In this document: positions 23,001 to 34,900 of the stretch, one piece after another | Position numbering within the stretch: position 1 is the stretch's first letter | Layout of the letters: the number at the start of each line of letters is the position of its first letter | Assembly: GCA_905331475.1 (NCBI GenBank) | Contig: CAJNYU010000408.1 | Coordinates: forward strand, 1 to 64,000 | DNA from: Rotaria socialis | Lineage: Eukaryota; Rotifera; Eurotatoria; Philodinida; Philodinidae | Direction of reading: 5' to 3' | DNA length: 64,000 nt | The notes under the pieces: generated by a model | The model's database searches: none | The model's input: only the letters and a program-made list of their open reading frames with translations | Told to the model about the DNA's origin: nothing | Program-made: the position numbers and the translations under genes

Positions 23001-26000
23001 TAGATTCTGTGCTCCGTTGTCTCCAATTTGATTATTGTATAGGTACAATTCCTTGAGTGACTATAATTTAGAACAAAAATTCAGAGTGAATCCTATGCTA
23101 AAGTTTAATGTAGTAATTTTTGATCTGCAATGCGCTGAACTCATCGTCAGGAGCATCTGGGAAAATATCTTCTTAATTCTCTTGTGTTGATTCTCTTTAC
23201 TAACTAATTTGAAAGCGTAATTTCTACGATAGATTGTGTATGCAAAGATCAGATTCAAATATCCGAATCCGGATGGCAAAGTCGTGATAGCGATAGCCAA
23301 AGCGTGTTCTTCTTAATTATCAGAGAAATACACTTGATGAAAGGTGTCTGGTTTTAGTCTTAATCAGGCTTAAAACTGATGATATTCATCATTGACACTA
23401 AATAATTTATCCACCAAGTACACAAAACTCAGCTAGTAATGACATGGTAATATCGGCTGCAGAAAGAAATAGCTCACTTGATTTGTTTTCAACGCATCAG
23501 CTAAATACTGCGTTCCCGAATCTTCGATTTGGTTTTGATACAACCCTAATTGTATTAGTTTCTGCATAAAAAGTAGACCTATGACAGTTCCATATTAGTT
23601 CCGATCTTCGGAACTGTCTCACAAGTTCTTTGATCGGAACTGATCTGTGTCAAACAGTTCTTTGATCGGAACTGATCTGTGTAAAACAGCATCGTGATCA
23701 TCTATATGGGCAGGGCTGCAACAGTTCTCGATAAGGAACTGTTTGTTATGCCACAGTTCCTGAAGAAGAACTGTTCTGTGAAAGCAGTTCTCGAAAAAGA
23801 ACTGTTTTGTGGAAACAGTTCCCGAAAAAGAACTGTTCGGAGGATATGGTTCCCGAAAAGGAACTGTTGGGAGGATATGGTTCTCGAAAAAGAACTGTTA
23901 TGTGGAGACAGTTCCAGAAAAGGAACTATGTATTGGGTACAGTTCTTTGAAAAGAATCGGTTCCAAGAACTGAGAGCTGTCGTAGGTCTAATAAAAAGGA
24001 GTAAATAAGTATTTAAATTGAAATTTAATACTGTCTAAAGCTAATAAATGAATATGAAAGGTCGATGCATATTGCTAATAGCGACTTTAACATTTTTCTG
24101 TTACAACAATACCGAACAACTACAATGAAAAGTCATTCACTCCAGTTTAGCTATGAGCTAAAATGATCGATAGACTGAAGCTATCGTCGAGAGAATACTT
24201 ACATAAACGAAGATTTTTATGTGCTCACTAGGATCTCTTGCATAGAATGTTGTGCATTAGAATTCCATCGAAGTTTAATATATTTGGTAATGTTCTATTT
24301 CTTTTGCTAGTGTACATTAAAATGGTTTAATACCTAGTCGAACTTAGAGCAGAAAAATGTTTCAAACTAGTCAAACCATGTGTATACAAGACAGAAATAT
24401 CCTTCCCGAGAAGCTGTGCATGCATCTTATGCGAACGTCTACCACTTGGAGACTTTTCTGATACTAACTACATTCACTAACGAGTTCTCTTACTTTATTA
24501 GCTTTGAGTCCTTCTGCCAAAGATTGCGCTCCACTATCTCCAATCTGATTGTTGTCAACGCATAGATATGTCAGCGCTTACATAACAAAAAAGTTTTCAG
24601 AATGTACCTCATTAATGTGAGTCTGAAAAGACATCCTAATACTATTGCGCCTATAGAACTGAATGGTATCTTAATGATGAAGTGATGGAGCAAGTATTTC
24701 CTCATCGTTCTGCGTCTTAAATTCACCTTCTGCTCAAATCTTGCTGCCTGTGATCGAACGCTGGTTTTCTCCTACGCAATACGTGTCGAAGTTAAAAACC
24801 AGACACTGAATTCTTCTCTACACCCATGGCGCATGTTTCTGTCACTAAATAAATCTAATATGAAAACAACTATGATTTTCCTTGCTCCAAAGTCGAAAAA
24901 GCAGCAGTGGTTGTCTGATTCTCACACTTGATGAATATCTTGTTGATTGAAATGAAAAAAGAAAAATGACTAACTTGGTTGGTTTTTAGTGCTTCGGCCA
25001 AACTTTGTGCTCCTGTATCTTTTATTTGGTTCTGATTCAACCATAGATGCGTCAGTGTCTATGTTGAAAGATAGTATATCCATCATAGTCTCATTTTATT
25101 CTGTCAATGGACAGGAACTACGTGATCAATTCCAAAGTTTATACGCATGTACTGATAGTTCAGCTTGATATTACTTTGAAACTTATGAAAAACGATAGTA
25201 TAAACATATCTTAATCTAAGGAGCTGATCCTAGCTAGTTGAGCTGCCTGATACTTGAAAGTTCTTTCTATTTTTTCATTGTCTTATTCACGTTCTAGGAA
25301 CGTAGTATAAGATTGCATGTCAGAACACTTTGTGCATGGCACCTTTTCATTCTGATGTTCTATTATAGCCCTGGGGTGCAACAGATAGCGTAATAAAGAC
25401 GCAGTTATAACTAAAATTTCACAAATAGAATCCCTTCATTACATTCTATATCCAACATAAAATACTTTATTATCTCTACCCATCTTTTGATAGTAGAGAT
25501 ACTTTATCGAACCTTAAAAATCGATAAAAGGATTAAAATTAACTTCAGAGTGAAAAAAATAGATTTCATCACAAATAAATCTCTTTCAAAAAAAAATACA
25601 CATGGATTCTCATCCTGAAATTGAATGAGTCATAGTGCTATGCCTATAGAAAGACAACTATGATCCGTGCAACGAAAATTCCTCAACTAGAATCACGATT
25701 TTCTATGCTTAAGAGGTGTATGAGATCTAAGTGCACCCATATCACTCGAAATGATCTCATATGATGCACATACACCGATGATTTTTCGATTGAATGTACA
25801 ATCAGTGAATTATGACTAAAATTTTCAGTTTACTTTGTTCGTTTTCAGTGCCTCCGCGAGTTGCTGTGCTCCATTATCCGTAATTTTGTTCTCATTAAGT
25901 GCCAACTGAGTTAGTGTCTGTATGAAAAACGAATCATGAATGTGAAACTTCACCTAAGCGGTGTTGTCTCAGATCTCTCTCAATAATTTTCGCCGTGAAT

Positions 26001-29000
26001 CTTACTATTCAGGTAGCATAGTTGTTCAAATATCCACTGGGTAACTAATTAATGCTTTCGAAAAAGATTTAGGAGCATTTTTGGGTATCCTCTTAGTTCT
26101 TAAATAAAGCTCACATATAGGTAATCATTTTTACTGTTCATTTTCTTATCATACTCCTGTGCAACAGTATAAATATGACAGAAGCAATATCCAATGTATC
26201 TTTCTGATATTGAAACGACTACAGTTTCTGCGACTCGTCTAAAAGAGGAACCGCAATCTGAGTTCACATGTCACCATTTTTCCCAAAGAGAACACGTTTG
26301 AAAGAAAAGATTTTTTTTTCGATCCTTTTCTGAAGAATTCAAAGTATAAGAGATTTTTCGTTCCTGTTCCTTTTGAACATCTGATCAGTGCTTTCAAAAA
26401 GGGTAAAGCTCAACCTCGATCTAACTTCCGAAGCATGTTCTAGAAGATACTAAAAGAGTTATTAGACAATGAGAATCGAAAGAACGTTCACTAAGGAATC
26501 CGAATGAAAGTAAAATGGGAGCGATCAAATAGAAAAACAGTTTACTTTGTTTGTTTTTAAAACTTCAGCAAATAATTGTGCACCATTATCACCGATTTGA
26601 TTTGCCCCAAGATACAGTGTAGTCAGAGTCTAGTGGTAAAAATAGAAAATCTTGTGAAACTTAGACTGGTTACAAGACCCTGCATTTTCTATAAGCTATT
26701 CTCACTGAGTGATAACTGCAGTAATTATTCTTAAATACACACGCGCAAAAAATTAAACAGATATTTTCTCGAAATTATAGTGTGGCGTGCATTCACATAG
26801 CAGACAGTTCACCAATATGAGTTTTGAAAGCTAGACTCTCACCAATTTCACGAGCAGTCTGCTCTATTTCGCCCAGAATTGAACAATGTAATATTTGTCG
26901 TTATCCTATGTTATATTTAGATATCCTGCAGATTAACTAAAGCTTGTTACAATATGTTTCACTAGCTGTCTCTCACAGATGGTAGGTGAGACAACACACT
27001 CAGCTAATCATCCAAATTTATGATTTCTTTTGTGAAACACGATCTGAAAGGAGAATTGAAGTATGTAGGGTAGAGATTTGAACCCATACCCCGCTCCCCC
27101 CTCCCACAGACCATCACAGAGAAACTAATTAATCAACTAATTGGTTAATTAACTAATTAATATTTTATGAATAATTATTAAATTTCTCTGTAATCGTCTG
27201 TGATGATTTCTAGAGACTTCATACATCATAATACATACCGTGACACAGAAGCTCCACAGACCATCAGTGACCGTCATAGACGAATTCCAGAAAATATGTT
27301 GCATCGTGTTTCACATTTTAATCCCACAGGGATTGCGCTAACAGCTTTCTTTACAATTTTTGCAACAAGAGGACAGAGAATATCTCATGGAATGGTTCAA
27401 ACAATATCAGGAAACACGGCATCAAAATCATCAAAAGTCAACACACTTAGCTGCTGATAAAAGTAAACGGATCGCCAAAAATATTGAGCGTATTGGAGGG
27501 GTGTCCAAAGACTGAGAATTAGGAATTCCTCATCAGTACTCCTAAAGTTCTTTGCATACTAAAGGTAAAAATATGGAATATTCTCGATAATTTTTGTTCT
27601 TACACTCATTTTCACTTCCAAAATTGTGAGAATCAATAATTTTATGCAAAAATTATTTTTAAAACAGCAACATCGCAACTTTCGTGAATGTTGGAACTGT
27701 GAGGGAACCAATAGTTGATTCCCATTTCCTCTATGAATTATCGCAGCAATACTGGCAATTCCTCGGAACATTAGAAATTCCTATTTCTCGGTCCTTGGAC
27801 ACTGCTGGACTGAGTAGCTTACTTGATTAGTTTTCAATGCATCTGCGAGCTTTTGTGCTCCGTTATCTGTAATCTGGTTCCCATTAAGTCCCAACACAGT
27901 AATTACCTGCATGAAAAAGGAACTATAAATATGCGACTTATTGAATCAATGATTTATCGCACCTCTCTCAAAATTTTTACTATGAATCTTAGTATTGTGA
28001 CAGCATAGTTCTTCAAATATCAGCTGATCAACTTTCCAGTGTATTCGAGAAAATATTTAGGAACTTTTTTAGCTATCTTCTTCGTTCTTAAATAAAGCTC
28101 ACATGCAAGTAATCATTTTTACTGTTTATTTTTTTTATCATACTGTTGTAAAATAGCATAAATATACATATTCCAATCAAAATTCTATATCTTGCTCACT
28201 TTAAACTGCGTGTTTATTTTAGCTGCTATGATAGGAGGCAATAAAGTTAAAGTAGAAACTCTTCAGAAGACTATGATGATGCGTTCTATGAATCTATACA
28301 AAGTTCAGATTGTTTAGAGTGTGGGTGTGGCTAATGGAAATATGTTCTCATCATCAAAATGAATGGGCAATGGAATCATGCCTACAGNNNNNNNNNNNNN
28401 NNNNNNNNNNNNNNNNNNNNNNNNNNNNNNNNNNNNNNNNNNNNNNNNNNNNNNNNNNNNNNNNNNNNNNNNNNNNNNNNTCTTGTGAGACTTAGATTCG
28501 TTAAAAGACACTATATTTTCTATAAGTTATTCTCACTGGGGGATAACTGCAGTAATTAGACTTAAATATACACGTGCAAAATTTAAACAGATATTTTCTG
28601 GATATTATATTGTGGTGTGCATTCACATAGCAGAAAGTTCTTCAATTAGGTAAAGAGTCAGTTCTATTTGGCCCATAATTGAACGAAGTAATATTTGTCG
28701 TTATCCTATGTTATATTTAGATATCATATAGATTACCTGAAACCTGTTACAATGCGTTTCACCAGACGTCTATCGCAAATGGCTTGTGAGACAACACACT
28801 CAGCTAATCATCCAAATTTATGATTTCTTTTTTTTACAATTGTTGAAACAAGAGGAGAGAGAATATCTCATAGAATGATTCAAATAATATCAGGAAACTC
28901 GGCGTCAAAGTCATAAAAGTCAGCACGCTTAGCTATTGAGAAAAGTAAACGGATCGCAAAAATATTGAGCGTATTGATGTAAAGGAAAATATCACTGACT

Positions 29001-30958
29001 GAGCCAATATCATCATTCTCTTGTCTTATTGTTGATCCTGTTTATAGAGAAAAACGAGGGCTTCGATTCAGACGTGTCACTTCCATGGTGAAGCTAATTG
29101 TCAGATCATATTTAGTTTCTTTTCTTCACTGTTTCATTCTCATAGCACATTTTAATTGCTTATCCTTCTACATTTCTTGATCTGGAGCCTGTGTAATTCG
29201 TTACTTCAATTTAAACTTTCACATTTTCATTATATTTACTTCTAAGTGATGGGAAATTTTAGTATATCCTAAGTGAACTGCTCGAGTTCAGCTAAACATC
29301 GAATTCCCGCGCATTCATAGCTACAGACAAATTAGACCTTCATACGTATTGCACTCTGTAGTAGATGGTACCTATAAAATAGATCAAGCGACTGAGTAGC
29401 TTACTTGATTAGTTTTCAATGTATCTGCGAGTTTTTGTGCTCCGTTATCTGTAATCTGATTCCCACTAAGTCCCAACACAGTAAGTACCTGCATGAAAAA
29501 GGAAGTATAAATATGCGGCTTGTTTGAGCCAATGACTTATTGCATCTCTCTCAAAATTTTTACTATGAATCTTAGTATTGGAACAACATAGTTTTCAAAT
29601 ATCAGCTGATCAACGTTTCAGTGTATTCGAGTATATATTTAGGAACTTTTTTCAGCTGTCTTCTTAGTCTACAAATAAAGCTTAGATTTAAGTAATGATT
29701 CTAACTGTTAATTTTCTTATCATACGTCTTGTAAAATAGCATAAATATACATATTTCAATCAAAATTATATATCTTGTTCACTTTTAGTCGCATATTTAT
29801 TTTAGCTGCTATGATAGGAAGCAGTAAAGTTAAAGTAGAAACTCTTCAAAATACTATGATGATGTGTTCTTTGCATCTATACAAAGTTCAGATTGTTTAG
29901 AGTGTGGTGTGGCTAATGTAAATATGTTCTCACCATTAAAATGAATGCGCGATGGAATAATGCCTACAGAAATTTGAATATAATGTTTGCAGAGAAAACT
30001 TCTCAACGATAACCATGAGTTCCTACATTTACGAAGAGTACGAGATCTGACTATATTCAGATCACTCAAAATATTCTCATCTAACGCAAAGCTATCATTT
30101 CTAGGTTGAATGTACAATCAGTGAATTAAGACTAAAATTCTCAACTTACTTTGTTCGTTTTCAGTGCCTCTGCAAGTTGTTGTGCTCCACTATCTGTAAT
30201 CGTGTTCTTCCCAAGATCTAACACAGTTAGTGTCTACATGAAAAAGAATCATAAATATTATGCTTCATCTAATCGGTGATATCTCACATCTCTTTCAAAA
30301 TTTTCACAATGAACCGCAGCATTTGGCTCGGATAACTGTTCAAATATTAGCTGTTAACCTCTTCTATGCATTTGGGAAAAGATTTTTGAACGTTTTTCAG
30401 CCCACCTTCTTTTTTTCTTTAAACAGGGAAATGACTGAAACTTAAAGTAGAAATTCTTCAGAATACTATGATAATGTTCTCTATAGATCTAACCAAATTT
30501 GAAATTCTTGAATTGAAGTGACTTCATATTGCGAGCAAACACAATTGAACATCGCAAGAACAGTATCATATATGAGCTTTAATGTCACCATTTCGCGTGA
30601 GCATGAAACCTCTCATGGAAAACATTTTCTTTTCTATCCTTTTCTGAAGCAGCCAACGTAAAAGTAGAAGAGGATTTTTATTTTTATGCGTTCTACATGT
30701 CTTATTTACGCTCTTAAATAATGTGAAGTTCTGACCCAATCAAATTGTATTGGGGCTCGAATTCAAAGCTGTGTCACAATTAGTCTCTCATACGTAATGG
30801 ACTCAGCTGCAAGTGAGAAATTCCTTAGTAATAATTTGTATCTATCAAGCTAATAAGGCTGCATAATTGCTTACTTGATTGGTTTTTAGTGCCTCTGCGA
30901 GTTGCTGTGCGCCGATATCCGTAATCTTGTTCTCACGCAGTCCCAACGTAGTAAGTAC
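20067..30958 (-). CDS. leucine-rich-repeat protein, exon array of left palindrome arm
   Basis: Minus-strand exons in order: 30958-30875, 30233-30150, 29488-29405, 27906-27823, 26629-26546, 25917-25834, 25058-24975, 24577-24494, 23561-23478, 23060-22977, a decayed one near 22459-22390, 21786-21703, 21010-20927, terminal exon 20865-20779 (stop), a decayed one near 20300-20235, and a second terminal exon 20159-20067 (stop). Nearly all are exactly 84 bp, phase 0, encoding one 28-aa repeat such as SLKELYLYNNQIGDNGAQ followed by NLAEALKINK. This is the ribonuclease-inhibitor class of LRR found in NLRC3-like proteins, probably a ligand-binding solenoid. The unit at 24577 lacks an AG acceptor. The third and fourth exons are nearly the same and lie in a duplication around an assembly gap. 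No start codon or N-terminal effector domain was found, so the 5' end is unknown. Introns of 400-1,100 bp contrast with about 50 bp in neighbouring genes. Confidence 0.75.
23590..23985. repeat. dyad satellite of AGTTC...GAACT units
   Basis: About ten degenerate tandem units of roughly 30 bp contain AACAGTTC, a short A-rich spacer and GAACTGTT, so every unit is itself a small inverted repeat. The array lies in an intron of the left LRR gene, between exons 24494 and 23561. The corresponding right-arm intron (36163-36870) has no such array. An open plus-strand frame through the array is a by-product of the period and has no protein features. Confidence 0.85.
27031..27348. mobile_element. 318 bp MITE, copy 1
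   Basis: It starts TGTGAAACACGATCTG and ends GATTGCGCTAACAGCTTT. The complement of its first 13 bases recurs at 27303-27315, near the other end. The interior has inverted CACAGACCATCACAGAGAAA/TTTCTCTG...CTGTG segments around a TTAATTAA-rich core. Two empty sites for the same locus are present (28825-28840 in the duplicate block and 34093-34115 in the right arm), showing it inserted after these copies separated. A second copy is at 57368-57635. There is no coding capacity. Confidence 0.88.
27500..27803. mobile_element. 304 bp TIR element replacing intron sequence
   Basis: The ends GTGTCCAAAGACTGAGAA (27501) and, on the other strand, GTGTCCAAGGACCGAGAA (27802 leftward) form inverted repeats of about 30 bp. 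Block B and the right arm instead have about 415 bp of ordinary intron at this place. The element therefore sits in a replaced segment and no clean target-site duplication is visible. Superfamily is not determined. Confidence 0.7.
28388..28480. other. assembly gap (93 N)
   Basis: Run of N. It lies between two copies of the same intronic sequence inside the left LRR arm, so true order and copy number here are uncertain. Confidence 0.99.
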
Positions 30959-31276
30959 CTGCATGAAAAATGAACCATTTTATATGAGGCCTCATCTAAT
31001 TAGTGTTGTCTCAAGTTTCCCTCAATAATTTTTGCAGCAAATCTTAGTATTTCGGAAGTACAGTTGTCCGAATATGAAGTGATTGACTCTCTACTGCACT
31101 TGAAAGAGGGCCAAGAGCTTGTTTCAACCATATGCTTATGCAGAAAACATAAAATGTAATTGCATATTCGTTTTCGCTATAATCATGGGAATGAATACAA
31201 GCAAAGTAGAAACGCCTCATGATAATGTACTCTACGATTTCATCCTAAGTTCAACATCTTCATCTGAAACCACTAC

Positions 31277-31590
31277 NAAAGTAAACTATTCTCGTACTGA
31301 ATCATTTCACCTCTATCTTAGCTAGAATTTATTAGTGAAAATGATTTTGATTTTTATTGTCGGATGGCTGTCTCAGTTTGGTTGTGAAGACGTCTAGAAA
31401 CGAGAATTGAAGTTCAGATTTACTTTTTTAAGAGCATGAATAAAACATTCAGAACTCTTTATAATTAAAATCCTTGTCTATTCTAACGTTATTTTCAAGA
31501 CAAAAGATGATGACATGTGAACTCATATATGACACCGTCATTGTGATGTTCAACTTTTGTGCCTCTAGCAAACGATGCTAAGTAGTTGTA
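31277..31590. other. spacer at the palindrome centre
   Basis: Left-arm homology ends at an isolated N (31277) and right-arm homology begins near 31591. From about 31410 onward the spacer resembles the intron between the first two right-arm exons (compare 32207-32350), so it is probably the intron of a further upstream repeat unit. No LRR exon, start codon with signal peptide or effector domain was found here. Confidence 0.6.
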
Positions 31591-31976
31591 GTCGTTTCAA
31601 ATGAAGATGTTGAACTTAGGATGAATTCGTAGAGTACATTATCATGAGGCGTTTCTACTTTGCTTGTATTCATTCCCATGATTATAGCGAAAACTAATAT
31701 GCACTTAGAAGTGGTAAATACATTTATACTGTCATAGGTGAAAGTGAAAATAAAATAAAAAGTTCAAATCATTCCTAACATGTTATGTTTTCCGCATAAA
31801 CATATGGTTGAAACAAGCTCTTGGTCCTCTTTCAAATGCATTAGAGAATTAATCCGCTCATATTCGAACGACTATACTTTCCAAATACTAAGATTAGCTA
31901 CGAAAATTATTGAGGAGAACTTGAGACAACACTAATTAGATGAGGTCTCATATAAAATGGTTCATTTTTCATGCAG

Positions 31977-34900
31977 GTACTTACTACGTTGGGACTTGGT
32001 GAGAACAATATTACGGATATCGGAGCACAGCAACTCGCAGAGGCACTGAAAACCAATCAAGTAAGCAATTATGCAGCCTTATTAGTTTGATAGATACAAA
32101 TTATTACTAAGGAATTTCTCACTTGCAGCTGAGTCCATTACGTATGAGAGACTAATTGTGACGCAGCTTTGAATTCGCGCCCCAATACAATTAGATTGGG
32201 TCAGAACTTCACATTATTTAAGAACGTAAATAAGACATGTAGAACGCATAAAAATAAAAATCCTCTTCTACTTTTACGTTGGCTGCTTTAGAAAAGGATA
32301 GCAAAGAAAATGTTTTCGATGATAGGTTTTCTGCTCACGCCAAAATGATGACATTAACGCTCTTACGTATATGATAATGTTCTTGCGATATTCAATTGCG
32401 TTTGCTCGCAATATGAAATCACATCAATTCAAGAATTTGAACTTTAGTTAGATCTATAGAGAACATTACCATAGTATTCTGAAGAATTTTTACTTTAAGT
32501 TTCGGTCATTTCCCTGTTTTAAGAGAAAAAGAAGGTGTGCTGAAAAAAAGTTCAAACATCTTTTCCCAAATGCATAGAAGAGGTTAACAGCTGACATTTG
32601 AAGAGTTATCCGAGCCAAATGCTGAGGTTCATTGTGAAAATTTTGAAAGAGACGTGAGATAACACCGATTAGATGAAGCATAATATTTATCATTCTTTTT
32701 CATGTAGACACTAACTGTGTTAGGACTTGAGAAGAACACGATTACGGATAATGGAGCACAACAACTTGCAGAGGCACTGAAAGCGAACAAAGTAAGTTGA
32801 GAATTTTAGTCTTAAGTCACTGATTGTACATTCAACCTAGAAATGATAGGTTTGCGTCAGATGAGAATATTTTGAGTGATCTGAATATAGTCAGATCTCG
32901 TACTCTTCGTAAATGTAGGAAATCATGGTTATCCGTGAGAAGTTTTCTCTACAAACATTACATTCAAATTTCTGTAGGCATGATTCCATTGCGCATTCAT
33001 TTTGATGGTGAGAACATTTTCACATTAGTCACACCCACACTCTAAACAATCTGAACTTTGTATAGATTCGTAGAACATATCATCATAGCATTCTGAAGAG
33101 TTTCTACTTTAACTTTATTGCTTCTTATGATGGCAGCTAAAATAAATATGCAACTAAAAGTGAACAAGATATAGAATTTTCATTGTAATATGTGAATTTA
33201 TGCTATTTTACAAAACGTATGATAAGAAAATAAACAGTTAGAATCATTACTTACATCTAAGCTGTATTTGTAGACTAAGAAGGCAGCTCAAAAAAGTTCG
33301 TAAATATTTTCTCGAATACACTGAAAAGTTGATCAGCTGATATTTGAAAAACTATGCTGTCCCAATACTAAGATTCATAGTAAAAATATTGAGAGAGATG
33401 CGATAAGTCATTGATTCAATCAAGCCGCATATTTATAGTTCCTTTTTCATGCAGGTACTTACTGCGTTGGGACTTAATGGGAACCAGATTACAGATAACG
33501 GAGTACAAAAACTCGCAGATGCATTGAAAACTAATCAAGTAAGCTACTCAGTCGCTTGATCTATTTTATAGGTACCATCTACTACAGAGTGCAATACGTA
33601 TGAAGGTCTAATTTATCTTTAGCTATGAATGCGCAGGAATTCGATGTTTAACTGAACTCGAGCAATTCACTTAGGATATACTGAAATTTGATATCTCTTA
33701 GAAGTAAATATAATGAAAATGAGAACTTTTAAATTGAAGTAACAAACTACAGGAACTCCAGATCAGCAAATGTAGCAGAATAAGTAAATAAAATGTATTA
33801 TGAAAATGAAACAGCGAAGAAAAGAAACTAAATATGATCTGACAATTAGCTTCACCATGAAAGTGACACGTCTGAATCAAAACTCTCGTTTTTCTCTGTA
33901 AGCAGAACCAAGAATAACATAAGAGAATGATGATATTGCTTCAGTCAGTGATCTTTTGCTTTAGATCAATAAACTCAATATTTTTGCGATCCGTTTACTA
34001 TTTATAAGCAGCTAAGTGTGTTGACTCTTATGATGTTGATGCCAAGTTTCCTGATATTGTTTTAGCCATTCCATGAGATATTCTCTCTCCTCTTGTTTCA
34101 ACAATTGTAAAAAAGAAATCATAAATTTGGATGATTAGCTGAGTGTGTTGCCTCATCTACCATCTGCGATAGACGTCTGGTGAAACGTGTTGTAACAGGT
34201 TTTAATTAATCTAAAGGATATTCAAATAGAACTGACTGTTCACCTAATTGGCGAATATTCGACTTGCGAAAATCATGTTAGCAAACTTTCTGCTATGCGA
34301 ACCCACGCTACGGTATACTCTACAGAAAATATTTGCTTGATTTCTTTTGCCTACGTATCTAAGAATAATTACTGTAGATATTACCTAGCGAGAATAGCAT
34401 ATTAAAAATACACGGTCTTGTATCCAATCTAAGTCTCACAAGATTTTCTGTTTTTATCACTAGACTCTCACTCAGCTGTATCTTGGAGCAAATCAAATCA
34501 GTGATAATGGTGCACAATTATTTGCTGAAGTTTTAAAAATAAATAAAGTAAACTATTTCTTTATTGGATCGCTCCCATTTTACCTTCATTCGCATTTCCT
34601 TACTGAAAATTCTTGTAATTCTCATTGTTCGATAACTATTTTAGTATGATCTAGAATATGTTTAGAGAGATGGATTGAAGTTTAGCTATACCCTTTGTGG
34701 GAGTGTTGATCAGATGTTCAAAAGGAACACCAACGAAAAATATCTTACACTTTGAATTCTTCAGAAAAGGATTGCAAAGAGAATGTTTTCTTTCAAACAT
34801 ATTCTCTTTGTGGAAATGCTGACATGTGAACTCAGATTGCTGTTCCACTTTTAGACGAGTCACAGAAACTGTAGTTGTTTCAATAGGTGAAAGATACATT

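Larger units (their letters stand above)
26650..29968. repeat. direct duplication flanking the assembly gap
   Basis: Block A (26650-28387) and block B (28481-29968) are direct copies. Both begin with TCTTGTGA and both end with the motif GCCTACAG. Each contains one LRR exon (27906-27823 and 29488-29405) that differ at a few bases. Block A carries two extra transposon-like insertions. The 93 N lie exactly at the A/B junction. The right arm has only one copy of this interval. Confidence 0.85.

Noticed and set aside
23694..24008. 104-codon plus-strand open frame with recurring KELF/RKRT units
   Set aside because: It is the translation of a tandem repeat with a period that avoids stops; absent from the other palindrome arm.
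27060..27120. tRNA-derived SINE: minus-strand GGTTCAAATC inside the MITE resembles a pol III B box
   Set aside because: No acceptable A box at the right distance, and the second copy at 57368 has a degraded match; inverted structure fits a DNA element better.
32490..33045. Short open frames in LRR introns (also at 29854-30445)
   Set aside because: They repeat in both arms as intron homology, with no protein features and no splice logic.
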